From Ptiloglossa arizonensis (Eukaryota > Arthropoda > Insecta > Hymenoptera > Colletidae), in NCBI RefSeq assembly GCF_051014685.1, contig NW_027478772.1, positions 186,001 through 250,000 on the forward strand: a DNA stretch of 64,000 nucleotides. Reading direction: 5' to 3'. Shown piece by piece: positions 11,101 through 24,400 of this stretch. The translations under genes and the position numbers were made by a program. Under the pieces are notes generated by a model. That model saw only the letters and a list, made by a program, of their open reading frames with translations. It did not search any database and was not told the DNA's origin. Every line of letters begins with the position of its first letter. Positions within the stretch are counted from its first letter, which is position 1.

Positions 11101-14100
11101 TTAAGGAATGGTTGCGAATCCATCAAAATTTTTGCAATTCTGATACTCGAAGCCAATAACTAGAATGTCCTGGGAGAAAAATACACAGACCGCTGTAATC
11201 GGGCGAGTATCTGCTTTCAGATGCAACAGGAATTTCTCGAGTTCCTCAATCCGTTCGCGAGATATGGGAGTTTGAAGTTATGGAATGGTTGAGAAACCAT
11301 CAAAACTTTCGCAAGTCTGATACTCGAAACCAATAACTACTATTGCCTAGGGCAAAATACACATACCGTTGTAATCGGGCAACTTTCTGATTTCAGATGC
11401 AACAGGAATTTCTCGAGTTCGTCAATCTGTTCGCGAGAAATGGGAGTTTAAAGTTAAGGAATGGTTGCGAAACCATCAAAATTTTTGCAATTCTGATACT
11501 CGAAGCCAATAACTAGAATGTCCTGGGGGAAAAATACACAGACCGCTGTAATCGGGCGAGTTTCTACATTCAGATGCAACAGGAATATCTCGAGTTCGTC
11601 AATTCGTTCGCCAGATATGGGAATTTGAAGCTAAGGAATGGTTGAGAAACCATCAAAATTTTCGCAAGTCTGATACTCGAAACCAATAACTGGAATGGCC
11701 TAGGGGAAAAGTACACACACCATTGTAATCGGGCGAGTTTCTACTTTCAGATGCAACAGGAATATCAGGAGTTCGTCGATCCGTTCGCGAGATATGGGAG
11801 TTTGAAGTTAAGGAATGGTTGAGAAACCATCAAAACTTTCGCAAGTCTGATACTCGAAACCAATAACTGCAATGGCATAGGGGAAAAGTACACACACCAT
11901 TGTAATCGGGCGAGTTTCTACATTCAGATGTAACAGGAATATCTCGAGTTCGTCAATTCGTTCGCCAGATATGGGAATTTGATGCTAAGGAATGGTTGAG
12001 AAACCATCAAAATTTGCGCAAGTCTGATACTCGAAACCAATAACTACTATTGCCTAGGGCAGAAATACACATACAGTTGTAATCGGGCGAGTTTCTGCTT
12101 TCATATGGAACAGGAATTTCTCGAGTTCGTCAATCCGTTCGCGAGATATGGAAGTTTGAAGTTAAGGAATGGTTGAGAAACCATCAAAATCTTCGCAAGT
12201 CTGATACTCGAAACCGCTAACTACAATGGCCTAGGGCAAAAATACACATACCGTTGTGATCGGCCGGGTTTACCTTTCAGATGCAACAGGAATTTCTCGA
12301 GTTCGTCAATCCGTTCGCGAGATATGGGAGTTTGAAGTTAAGGAATGGTTGAGAAACCATCAAAACTTCCGCAAGTCTGATACTCGAAACCAATAACTGC
12401 AATGGCATAGGGGAAAAGTACACACACCATTGTAATCGGGCGAGTTTCTACATTCAGATGCAACAGGAATATCTCGAGTTCGTCAATTCGTTCGCCAGAT
12501 ATGGGAATTTGAAGCTAAGGAATGGTTGAGAAACCATCAAAATTTTCGCAAGTTTGATACTCGAAACCAATAACTACTATTGCCTAGGGCAAAAATACAC
12601 ACACCGTTGTAATCGGGCGAGTTTCTGCTTTCATATGCAACAGGAATTTCTCGAGTTCGTCAATCCGTTCGCGAGATATGGGAGTTTGAAGTTAAGGAAT
12701 GGTTGAGAAACCATCAAAACTTTCGCAAGTCTGATACTCGAAACCAATAACTGCAATGGCATAGGGGAAAAGTACACACACCATTGTAATCGGGCGTGTT
12801 TCTACTTTCAGATGCAACAGGAATATCTCGAGTTCGTCAATTCGTTCGCCAGATATGGGAATTTGAAGCTAAGGAATGGTTGAGAAACCATCAAAATTTT
12901 CGCAAGTCTGATACTCGAAACCAATAACTACTATTGCCTAGGGCAAAAATACACATACCGTTGTGATCGGGCGGGTTTTCCTTTCAGATGCAACAGGAAT
13001 TTCTCGAGTTCGTCAATCCGTTCGCCAGATATGGGAATTTGAAGCTAAAGAATGGTTGAGAAACCATCAAAATTTTCGCAAGTCTGATACTCGAAACCAA
13101 TAACTGGAATGGCCTAGGGGAAAAGTATGCACACCATTGTAATCGGGCGAGTTTCTACATTCAGATGCAACAGGAATATCTCGAGTTCGTCAATCCGTTC
13201 GCCAGATATGGGAATTTGAAGCTAAGGAATGGTTGAGAACCCATCAAAATTTTCGCAAGTCTGATACGCGAAACCAATAACTACTATTGCCTACGGCAAA
13301 AATACACATACCGTTGTAATCGGGCGAATTTCTGCTTTCATATGCAACAGGAATTTCTCGAGTTCGTCAATCCGTTCGCGAGATATGGAAGTATGAAGTT
13401 AAGGAATGGTTGAGAAACCATCAAAATTTTTGCAATTCTGATACTCGATACCTATAACTGGATTGGCAAAGGGGAAAGGTACGCACACCATTGTAATCGG
13501 GAGAGTCTCTACTTTCAGATGCAACAGGAATTTCTCGAGTTCGTCAATCCGTTCGCGAGATATGGGAGTTAGAAATTAAGGAATGGTTGAGAGTCCATCA
13601 AAATTTTCACAAGTCTGATACTCGAAGCCCATAACTAGAATGTCCTTGGGGAAAAATACACAGACCGCTGTAATCGGGGGAGTATCTGCTTTCGGATGCA
13701 ACAGGAATTTCTCGAGTTCGTCAATCCGTTCGCGAGATATGGGAGTTTGAAGTTAAGGAATGGTTGAGAAACCATCAAAACTTTCGCAAGTCTGATACTC
13801 GAAACCAATAACTGCAATGGCATAGGGGAAAAGTACAAACACCATTGTAATCGGGCGAGTTTCTACATTCAGATGCAACAGGAATATCTCGAGTTCGTCA
13901 ATTCGTTCGCCAGATATGGGAATTTGAAGCTAAGGAATGGTTGAGAAACCATCAAAATTTTCGCAAGTCTGATACTCGAAACCAATAACTACTATGGCCT
14001 AGGGCAAAAATACACATACCGTTGTGGTCGGGCGGGTTTTCCTTTCAGATGCAACAGGAATTTCTCGAGTTCGTAAATCCGTTCGCGAGATATGGGAGTT

Positions 14101-15790
14101 TGAAGTTAAGGAATGGTTGAGAAACCATCAAAATTTTCGCAAGTCTGATACTCGAAACCAATAACTACTATTGCCTAGGGCAAAAATACACATACAGTTG
14201 TAATCGGGCGAGTTTCTGCTTTCATATGCAACAGGAATTTCTCGAGTTCGTCAATCTGTTCGCGAGAAATGGGTGTTTAAAGTTAAGGAATGGTTGCGAA
14301 ACCATCAAAATTTTTGCAATTCTGATACTCGAAGCCAATAACTAGAATGTCCTGGGGGAAAAATACACAGACCGCTGTAATCGGGCGAGTATCTGCTTTA
14401 AGATGCGACAGGAATTTCTCGAGTTCGTCAATCCGTTCGCGAGATATGGGAGTTTGAAGTTAAGGAATGGTTGAGAAACCATCAAAACTTCCGCAAGTCT
14501 GATACTCGAAACCAATAACTGCAATGGCATAGGGGAAAAGTACACACACCATTGTAATCGGGCGAGTTTCTACATTCAGATGCAACAGGAATATCTCGAG
14601 TTCGTCAATTCGTTCGCCAGATATGGGAATTTGAAGCTAAGGAATGGTTGAGAAACCATCAAAATTTTCGCAAGTCTGTTACTCGAAACCAATAACTACT
14701 ATTGCCTAGGGCAAAAATACACACAACGTTGTAATCGGGCGAGTTTCTGCTTTCATATGCAACAGGAATTTCTCGAGTTCGTCAATCCGTTCGCGAGATA
14801 TGGGAGTTTGAAGTTAAGGAATGGTTGAGAAACCATCAAAACTTTCGCAAGTCTGATACTCGAAACCAATAACCGGAATGCCCTAGGGGAAAAGTACACA
14901 CACCATTGTAATCGGGCGAGTTTCTACATTCAGATGCAACAGGAATATCTCGAGTTCGTCAATCCATTCGCCAGATATGGGAATTTGAAGCTAAGGAATG
15001 GTTGAGAAACCGTCAAAATTTTCGCAAGTCTGATACTCGAAACCAATAACTGGAATGGCCTAGGGGAAATGTACACACACCGTTGTGATCGGGCGAGTTT
15101 CTGCTTTCAGATGCAACAGGAATATCTCGAGTTGGTCAATCCGTTCGCCAGATATGGGAGTTAGAAGTTAAGGAATGGTTGCGAGTCCATCAAAATTTTC
15201 GCAAGTCTGATACTCGAAACCAATGACTAGTATGTCTTAGGGGAAAAATACACAGACCGTTGTAATCGGGCGAGTTTCTACTTTCAGATGCAACAGGAAT
15301 TTCTGGAGTTGGTCAATCCGTTCGCGAGATATGGAAGTTTGAAGTTAAGGAATGGTTGAGAAACCATACAAATTTTCGAAAGTCAGATACTCGAAACCAA
15401 TAACTTCTGTGGCCTGCGGGAAAAATACACAGACCGTTGTAATCGGGCGAGTTTCTGCATTCATATGCAACAGGAATTTCTCGAGTTCGTCAATCCGTTC
15501 GCGAGATATGGAAGTTTGAAGCTAAGGAATGTTGAGAAACCATCAAAATTTTCGCAAGTCTGATACTCGAAACCAATAACTGGAATGGCCTAGGGGAAAT
15601 GTACACACACCGTTGTGATCGGGCGAGTTTCTGCTTTCAGATGCAACAGGAATTTCTCGAGTTGGTCAATCCGTTCGCCAGATATGGGAATTTGAAGCTA
15701 AGGAATGGTTGACAAACCATCAAAATTTTCGCAAGTCTGATACGCGAAACCAATAACTACTATTGCCTAGGGCAAAAATACACATACGTT
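8156..15790 (+). repeat. Left mixed block, collinear with 48-56.8 kb
   Basis: This block is about 43 units. 8.4-9.87 kb matches 50.85-52.32 kb at offset 42,456, and also 47.7-48.9 kb at offset 39,272. Units at 10.3 and 11.0 kb carry a CAACTTTCTGATTTC or CAACATTCTGATTTC variant also found at 2.35 and 53.5 kb. 12.9-15.0 kb matches the 14-mer HOR at 54.3-56.8 kb; the offset changes from 41,573 to 41,750 within it, so one unit differs. The ACTGCAATGGCATAGG class is common here. There are no genes, and no sequence other than the satellite. Confidence 0.8.
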
Positions 15791-17560
15791 GTAATCGGGC
15801 GAGTTTATGCTTTCATATGCAACAAGAATTTCTCGAGTTCGTCAATCTGATCGCGAGAAAAGGGTGTTTAAAGTTAAGGAATGGTTTAGAAACCATCAAA
15901 ATTTTCGCGAGTCTGATACTCGAAACCAATAACTGGAATGGCCTAAGGGAAAAGTACGCACACCATTGTAATCTGGAGAGTCTCTACTTTCAGATGCAAC
16001 AGGAATTTCTCGAGTTCGTCTATCCGTTCGCGAGATATGGGAGTTAGAAGTTAAGGAATGGTTAAGAGTCCATCAAAATTTTCGCAAGTCTGATACTCGA
16101 AACCAATGACTAGAATGTCCTAGGGGAAAAAATACACAGGCCGTTGTGATCGGGCGAGTTTCTGCTTTCAGATGCAACAAGGAATTTCTCGAGTTGGTCA
16201 ATCCGTTCGCCAGATATGGGAATTTGAAGCTAAGGAATGGATGACAAACCATCAAAATTTTCGCAAGTCTGATACGCGAAACCAATAACTACTATTGCCT
16301 AGGGCAAAAATACACATACCGTTGTAATCGGGCGAGTTTCTGCTTTCATATGCAACAGGAATTTCCCGAGTTCGTCAATCTGGTTCGCGAGAAATGGGAG
16401 TTTAAAGTTAAGGAATGGTTGCGAAGCCATCAAAATTTTTGCAATTCTGATACTCGAAACCTATAACTGGATTGGCAAAGGGGAAAAGTACGCACACCAT
16501 TGTAATCGGGAGAGTCTCTACTTTCAGATGCAACAGGAATTTCTCGAGTTCGTCAATCCGTTCGCGAGATATGGGAGTTAGAAATTAAGGAATGGTTGAG
16601 AGTCCATCAAAATTTTCGCAAGTCTGATACTCGAAGCCAATAACTACAATGTCCTAGGGGAAAAATACACAGACCGTTGTAATCGGGCGAGTATCTGCTT
16701 TCAGATGCAACAGCAATTTCTCGAGTTCGTCATTCAGTTCGCGAGATATGGGAGTTTGAAGTTAAGGAATGGTTGAGAAACCATCAAAATTTTGGCAAGT
16801 CTGATACTCGAAACCTATAACTGGATTGGCAAAGGGGAAAAGTACGCACACCATTGTAATCGGGAGAGTCTCTACTTTCAGATGCAACAGGAATTTCTCG
16901 AGTTGGTCAATCCGTTCGCGAGATATGGGAATTTGAAGCTAAGGAATGGTTGAGAAACCATCAAAATTTTCGCAAGTCTGATACTCGAAACCAATAACTG
17001 GAATGGCCTAGGGGAAAAGTACGCACACCATTGTAATCGAGCGAGTTTCTGCTTTCAGATGCAACAGGAATTTCTCGAGTTGGTCAATCCGTTCGCCAGA
17101 TATGGGAATTTGAAGCTAAGGAATGGTTGATTAACAGTCAAAATTTTCGCAAGTCTGATACTCGAAACCAATAACCGGAATGGCCTAGGGGTATGTACGC
17201 ACACCATTGTAATCGGGCGAGTTTCTACATTCAGATGCAACAGGAATATCTCGAGTTCGTCAATCCGTTCGCCAGATATGGGAATTTGAAACTAAGGAAT
17301 GGTTGAGAAACCATCAAAATTTACGCAAGTCTGATACGCGAAACAAATAACTACTATTGCCCAGGGCAAAAATACACATACCGTTGTAATCGGGCGAGTT
17401 TCTGGTTTCATAAGCAACAGGAATTTCTCGAGTTCGTCAATCCGTTCGCGAGATATGGAAGTTTGAAGTTAACGAATGGTTGAGAAACCATCAAAACTTT
17501 CGCAAGTCTGATACTCGGAACCAATAACTGGAATGGCCTAGGGGAAAAGTACACACACCA
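15791..17560 (+). repeat. Segment B, copy 1, with one extra monomer
   Basis: Together with the start of the next block (to about 17,785) this matches 21.81-23.62 kb. The offset is about 6,017 on the left and 5,839 on the right. The 178-bp step is one extra unit in this copy at about 16,790-16,967, marked by TTTTGGCAAGTC and a second ACTGGATTGGCAAAGG. Single-base insertions relative to copy 2 occur at about 16,130 (an extra A), 16,178 (CAACAAGGAATT) and 16,381 (CTGGTTCGCG). Confidence 0.75.
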
Positions 17561-19511
17561 TTGTAATCGGGCGAGTTTCTACTTTCAGATGCAACAGGAA
17601 TATCAGGAGTTCGTCAATCCGTTCGCGAGAAATGGGAGTTTAAAGATAAGGAATGGTTTAGAAACCATCAAAATTTTCGCGAGTCTGTTACTCGAAACCA
17701 ATAACTGGAATGGCCTAGGGGAAAAGTACGCACACCATTGTAATCGGGAGAGTCTCTACTTTCAGATGCAACAGGAATTTCTCGAGTTCGTCTATCCGTT
17801 CGCGAGATATGGGAGTTAGAAGTTAAGGAATGGTTGCAAGTCCATCAAAATTTTCGCAAGTCTGATACTCGAAACCAATGACTAGAATGTCCTAGGGGAA
17901 AAATACACAGACCGCTGTAATCGGGCGAGTTTCTAGTTTCAGATGCAACAGGAATTTCTCGAGTTCGTCATTCCGTTCGCGAGATATGGGAGTTTGAAGT
18001 TAAGGAATGGTTGAGAAACCATCAAAACTTTCGCAAGTCTGATACTCGAAACCAATAACCGGAATGGCCAAGGGGAAAGGTACACACACCATTGTAATCG
18101 GGCGAGTTTCTACATTCAGATGCAACAGGAATATCTCGAGTTCGTCAATCCATTCGCCAAATATGGGAATTTGAAGCTAAGGAATGGTTGAGAAACCGGC
18201 AAAATTTTCGCAAGTCTGATACTCGAAACCAATAACTGGAATGGCCTAGGGAAAAAGTACGCACACCATTGTAATCGAGCGAGTTTCTGCTTTCAGATGC
18301 AACAGGAATTTCTCGAGTTAGTCAATCCGTTCGCGAGAAATGGGAGTTTAAAGTTAAGGAATGGTTTAGAAACTATCAAAATTTTCGCAAGTCTGATACT
18401 CGAAACCAATAACTACTATTGCCTAGGGCAAAAATACACATACCGTTGTAATCGGGCGAGTTTCTGGTTTCATAAGCAACAGGAATTTCTCGAGTTCGTC
18501 AATCCGTTCGCGAGATATGGAAGTTTGAAGTTAACGAATGGTTGAGAAACCATCAAAATTTTCGCAAGTCGGATACTCGAAACCAATAACTGGAATGGCC
18601 TAGGGGAAAAGTACACACACCGTTGTGATCGGGCGAGTTTCTGCTTTCAGATGCAACAGGAATTTCTCGAGTTGGTCAATCCGTTCGCCAGATATGGGAA
18701 TTTGAAGCTAAGGAATGGTTGATTAACCGTCAAAATTTTCGCAAGTCTGATACTCGAAACCAATAACCGGAATGGCCTAGGGGAATGTACGCACACCATT
18801 GTAATCGGGCGAGTTTCTACATTCAGATGCAACAGGAATATCTCGAGTTCGTCAATCCGTTTCGCGAGATATGGGAATTTGAAGCTAAGGAATGGTTGAG
18901 AAACCATCAAAATTTTCGCAAGTCTGATACTCGAAACCAATAACTGGAATGGCCTAGGGGAAAAGTACGCACACCATTGTAATCGAGCGAGTTTCTGCTT
19001 TCAGATGCAACAGGAATTTCTCGAGGTCGTCTATCCGTTCGCGGGATACGGAAGTTTGAAATTAAGGAATGGTTGAGAAACCATCAAAACATTCGCAAGT
19101 CTGATACTCGAAACCAATTACTGCAATGGCATAGGGGAAAAGTACACACACCATTGTAATCGGGCGAGTTTCTACATTCAGATGCAACATGAATATCTCG
19201 AGTTCGTCAATCCGTTCGCCAGATATGGGAATTTGAAACTAAGGAATGGTTGAGAAACCATCAAAATTTCGCAAGTCTGATACGCGAAACAAATAACTAC
19301 TATTGCCCAGGGCAAAAATACACATACCGTTGTAATCGGGCGAGTTTCTGCTTTCACATGCAACAGGAATTTGTCGAGTTCGTCAATCCGTTCGCGAGTT
19401 ATGGAAGTTTGAAGTTAAGGAATGGTTGAGAAACCATCAAAATTTTCGCAAGTCTGATACTCGAAACCAATAACTGGAATGGCCTAGGGGAAAATTACAC
19501 ACACCGTTGTG
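17561..19511 (+). repeat. 11-mer tandem duplication, copy 1 (about 1,946 bp)
   Basis: This copy is repeated immediately as 19,512-21,458. The marker AACAGGAATATCAGGAG starts its first unit at about 17,597 and recurs at 19,543. The marker CAACATGAATATCTCG occurs at 19,185 and 21,131. Both spacings are 1,946, which is 11 units minus 1 bp. The missing base comes from units with GGGGAATGTACGC in place of GGGGAAAAGTACGC. Confidence 0.8.
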
Positions 19512-21458
19512 ATCGGGCGAGTTTCTACTTTCAGATGCAACAGGAATATCAGGAGTTCGTCAATCCGTTCGCGAGAAATGGGAGTTTAAAGATAAGGAAT
19601 GGTTTAGAAACCATCAAATTTTTCGCGAGTCTGTTACTCGAAACCAATAACTGGAATGGCCTAGGGGAAAAGTACGCACACCATTGTAATCGGGAGAGTC
19701 TCTACTTTCAGATGCAACAGGAATTTCTCGAGTTCGTCTATCCGTTCGCGAGATATGGGAGTTAGAAGTTAAGGAATGGTTGCAAGTCCATCAAAATTTT
19801 CGCAAGTCTGATACTCGAAACCAATGACTAGAATGGTCCCTAGGGGAAAAATACACAGACCGCTGTAATCGGGCGAGTTTTCTAGTTTCAGATGCAACAG
19901 GAATTTCTCGAGTTCGTCATTCCGTTCGCGAGATATGGGAGTTTGAAGTTAAGATGGTTGAGGAAACCATCAACTTTCGCAAGTCTGATACTCGAAACCA
20001 ATAACCGGAATGGCCAAGGGGAAAGGTACACACACCATTGTAATCGGGCGAGGTTTCTACATTCAGATGCAACAGGAATATCTCCGAGTTCGTCAATCCA
20101 TTCGCCAAATATGGGAATTTGAAGCTAAGGAATGGTTGAGAAACCGGCAAAATTTTTCGCAAGTCTGATACTCGAAACCAATAACTGGAATGCCTAGGGA
20201 AAAAGTACGCACACCATTGTAATCGAGCGAGTTTCTGCTTTCAGATGCAACAGGAATTTCTCGAGTTAGTCAATCCGTTCGCGAGAAATGGGAGTTTAAA
20301 GTTAAGGAATGGTTTAGAAACTATCAAAATTTTCGCAAGTCTGATACTCGAAACCAATAACTACTATTGCCTAGGGCAAAAATACACATACCGTTGTAAT
20401 CGGGCGAGTTTCTGGTTTCATAAGCAACAGGAATTTCTCGAGTTCGTCAATCCGTTCGCGAGATATGGAAGTTTGAAGTTAACGAATGGTTGAGAAACCA
20501 TCAAAATTTTCGCAAGTCGGATACTCGAAACCAATAACTGGAATGGCCTAGGGGAAAAGTACACACACCGTTGTGATCGGGCGAGTTTCTGCTTTCAGAT
20601 GCAACAGGAATTTCTCGAGTTGGTCAATCCGTTCGCCAGATATGGGAATTTGAAGCTAAGGAATGGTTGATTAACCGTCAAAATTTTCGCAAGTCTGATA
20701 CTCGAAACCAATAACCGGAATGGCCTAGGGGAATGTACGCACACCATTGTAATCGGGCGAGTTTCTACATTCAGATGCAACAGGAATATCTCGAGTTCGT
20801 CAATCCGTTCGCGAGATATGGGATTTGAAGCTAAGGAATGGTTGAGAAACCATCAAAATTTTCGCAAGTCTGATACTCGAAACCAATAACTGGAATGGCC
20901 TAGGGGAAAAGTACGCACACCATTGTAATCGAGCGAGTTTCTGCTTTCAGATGCAACAGGAATTTCTCGAGTTCGTCTATCCGTTCGCGGGATACGGAAG
21001 TTTGAAATTAAGGAATGGTTGAGAAACCATCAAAACATTCGCAAGTCTGATACTCGAAACCAATTACTGCAATGGCATAGGGGAAAAGTACACACACCAT
21101 TGTAATCGGGCGAGTTTCTACATTCAGATGCAACATGAATATCTCGAGTTCGTCAATCCGTTCGCCAGATATGGGAATTTGAAACTAAGGAATGGTTGAG
21201 AAACCATCAAAATTTTCGCAAGTCTGATACGCGAAACAAATAACTACTATTGCCCAGGGCAAAAATACACATACCGTTGTAATCGGGCGAGTTTCTGCTT
21301 TCACATGCAACAGGAATTTGTCGAGTTCGTCAATCCGTTCGCGAGATATGGAAGTTTGAAGTTAAGGAATGGTTGAGAAACCATCAAAATTTTCGCAAGT
21401 CTGATACTCGAAACCAATAACTGGAATGGCCTAGGGGAAAATTACACACACCGTTGTG
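19512..21458 (+). repeat. 11-mer tandem duplication, copy 2, with an indel cluster
   Basis: This is the second copy of the 17,561-19,511 block. It differs mainly by a cluster of one- to four-base insertions and deletions between about 19,830 and 20,190, and a lost G near 20,821. Elsewhere it follows copy 1 closely. The last unit shares GGGGAAAATTACACAC with the end of copy 1, and the block then leaves the pattern. Confidence 0.8.
19830..20195. other. Short indel-dense patch, probable sequencing or assembly error
   Basis: Within two units there are many small length changes relative to the clean copy at 17,884-18,247: GAATGGTCCCTAGG, GAGTTTTCTAG, AAGATGGTTGAGG, ATCAACTTTCGC, CGAGGTTTCTAC, CTCCGAGTTC, AAATTTTTCGC and AATGCCTAGGG. 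Most add or remove a base in a homopolymer run or double a base. This is typical of raw long-read error. A biological origin is possible but less likely. Confidence 0.65.
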
Positions 21459-24400
21459 ATCGGGCGTGTTTCTGCTTTCATATGCAACAGGAATTTCTCG
21501 AGTTGATCATTCCGTTCGCCAGATATGGGAATTTGAAGCTAAGGAATGGTTGAGAAACCATCAAAATTTCCGCAAGTCTGATACTCGAAACCAATAACTA
21601 CTATTGCCTAGGGCAAAAATACACATACCGTTGTAATCGGGAGAGTCTCTACTTTCAGATGCAACAGGAATTTCTCGAGTTCGTCTATCCGTTCGCGAGA
21701 TATGGGAGTTAGAAGTTAAGGAATGGTTGCAAGTCCATCAAAATTTTCGCAAGTCTGATACTCGAAACCAATGACTAGAGTGTCCTAGGGGAAAAATACA
21801 CAGACCGCTGTAATCGGGCGAGTTTATGCTTTCATATGCAACAAGAATTTCTCGAGTTCGTCAATTTGATCGCGAGAAAAGGGTGTTTAAAGTTAAGGAA
21901 TGGTTTAGAAACCATCAAAATTTTCGCGAGTCTGATACTCGAAACCAATAACTGGAATGGCCTAGGGGAAAAGTACGCACACCATTGTAATCGGGAGAGT
22001 CTCTACTTTCAGATGCAACAGGAATTTCTCGAGTTCGTCTATCCGTTCGCGAGATATGGGAGTTAGAAGTTAAGGAATGGTTAAGAGTCCATCAAAATTT
22101 TCGCAAGTCTGATACTCGAAACCAATGACTAGAATGTCCTAGGGGAAAAATACACAGGCCGTTGTGATCGGGCGAGTTTCTGCTTTCAGATGCAACAGGA
22201 ATTTCTCGAGTTGGTCAATCCGTTCGCCAGATATGGGAATTTGAAGCTAAGGAATGGATGACAAACCATCAAAATTTTCGCAAGTCTGATACGCGAAACC
22301 AATAACTACTATTGCCTAGGGCAAAAATACACATACCGTTGTAATCGGGCGAGTTTCTGCTTTCATATGCAACAGGAATTTCCCGAGTTCGTCAATCTGT
22401 TCGCGAGAAATGGGAGTTTAAAGTTAAGGAATGGTTGCGAAGCCATCAAAATTTTTGCAATTCTGATACTCGAAACCTATAACTGGATTGGCAAAGGGGA
22501 AAAGTACGCACACCATTGTAATCGGGAGAGTCTCTACTTTCAGATGCAACAGGAATTTCTCGAGTTCGTCAATCCGTTCGCGAGATATGGGAGTTAGAAA
22601 TTAAGGAATGGTTGAGAGTCCATCAAAATTTTCGCAAGTCTGATACTCGAAGCCAATAACTACAATGTCCTAGGGGAAAAATACACAGACCGTTGTAATC
22701 GGGCGAGTATCTGCTTTCAGATGCAACAGCAATTTCTCGAGTTCGTCTTTCAGTTCGCGAGATATGGGAGTTTGAAGTTAAGGAATGGTTGAGAAACCAT
22801 CAAAATTTTCGCAAGTCTGATACTCGAAACCAATAACTGGAATGGCCTAGGGGAAAAGTACGCACACCATTGTAATCGAGCGAGTTTCTGCTTTCAGATG
22901 CAACAGGAATTTCTCGAGTTGGTCAATCCGTTCGCCAGATATGGGAATTTGAAGCTAAGGAATGGTTGATTAACCGTCAAAATTTTCGCAAGTCTGATAC
23001 TCGAAACCAATAACCGGAATGGCCTAGGGGTATGTACGCACACCATTGTAATCGGGCGAGTTTCTACATTCAGATGCAACAGGAATATCTCGAGTTCGTC
23101 AATCCGTTCGCCAGATATGGGAATTTGAAACTAAGGAATGGTTGAGAAACCATCAAAACTTTCGCAAGTCTGATACGCGAAACAAATAACTACTATTGCC
23201 CAGGGCAAAAATACACATACCGTTGTAATCGGGCGAGTTTCTGGTTTCATAAGCAACAGGAATTTCTCGAGTTCGTCAATCCGTTCGCGAGATATGGAAG
23301 TTTGAAGTTAACGAATGGTTGAGAAACCATCAAAACTTTCGCAAGTCTGATACTCGGAACCAATAACTGGAATGGCCTAGGGGAAAAGTACACACACCAT
23401 TGTAATCGGGCGAGTTTCTACTTTCAGATGCAACAGGAATATCAGGAGTTCGTCAATCCGTTCGCGAGAAATGGGAGTTTAAAGATAAGGAATGGTTTAG
23501 AAACCATCAAAATTTTCGCGAGTCTGTTACTCGAAACCAATAACTGGAATGGCCTAGGGGAAAAGTACGCACACCATTGTAATCGGGAGAGTCTCTACTT
23601 TCAGATGCAACAGGAATTTCTCTAGTTCGTCAATCCGTTCGCGAGATATGGAAGTTTGAAGTTAAGAAATGGTTGAGAAACCATCAAAATTTTCGCAAGT
23701 CTGATACGCGAAACCAATAACTACTATTGCCTAGGGCAAAAATACACATACCGTTGTAATCGGGCGAGTTTCTGCTTTCATATGCAACAGGAATTTCTCT
23801 AGTTCGTCAATCCGTTCGCGAGATATGGAAGTTTGAAGTTAAGAAATGGTTGAAAAACCATCAAAATTTTCGCAAGTCTGATACTCGAAACCAATAACTG
23901 GAATGGCCTAGGGGAAATGTACACACACCGTTGTGATCGGGCGAGTTTCTGCTTTCAGATGCAACAGGAATTTCTAGAGTTGGTCAATCCGTTCGCCAGA
24001 TATGGGAATTTGAAACTAAGGAATGGTTGAGAAACCATCAAAATTTTCGCAAGTCTGATACGCGAAACCAATAACTACTATTGCCTAGGGCAAAAATACA
24101 CATACCGTTGTAATCGGGCGAGTTTCTGCTTTCATATGCAACAGGAATTTCCCGAGTTCGTCAATCTGTTCGCGAGAAATGGGAGTTTAAAGTTAAGGAA
24201 TGGTTGCGAAACCATCAAAATTTTTGCAATTCTGATACTCGAAACCTATAACTGGGTTGCAAAGGGGAAAAGTACGCACACCATTGCAATCGGGAGAGTC
24301 TCTACTTTCAGATGCAACAGGAATTTCTCGAGTTCGTCAATCCGTTCGCGAGATATGGGAGTTAGAAATTAAGGAATGGTTGAGAGTCAATCAAAATTTT
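21459..24400 (+). repeat. Segment B, copy 2, and linking monomers
   Basis: 21.81-23.62 kb is the clean partner of 15.79-17.79 kb. It shares the GTTTATGCTTTCATATG start, the GCGAAGCCATC unit, the GATTAACCGTC unit and the AACAGGAATATCAGGAG unit. After about 23,620 the units carry TTTCTCTAGTTCG (CTCGAG lost), then TCTAGAGTTGG, then a TTTCCCGAG unit with the GCGA loop. These CTCGAG-losing variants recur at 25.55 and 29.46 kb, which links the three places. Confidence 0.75.
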
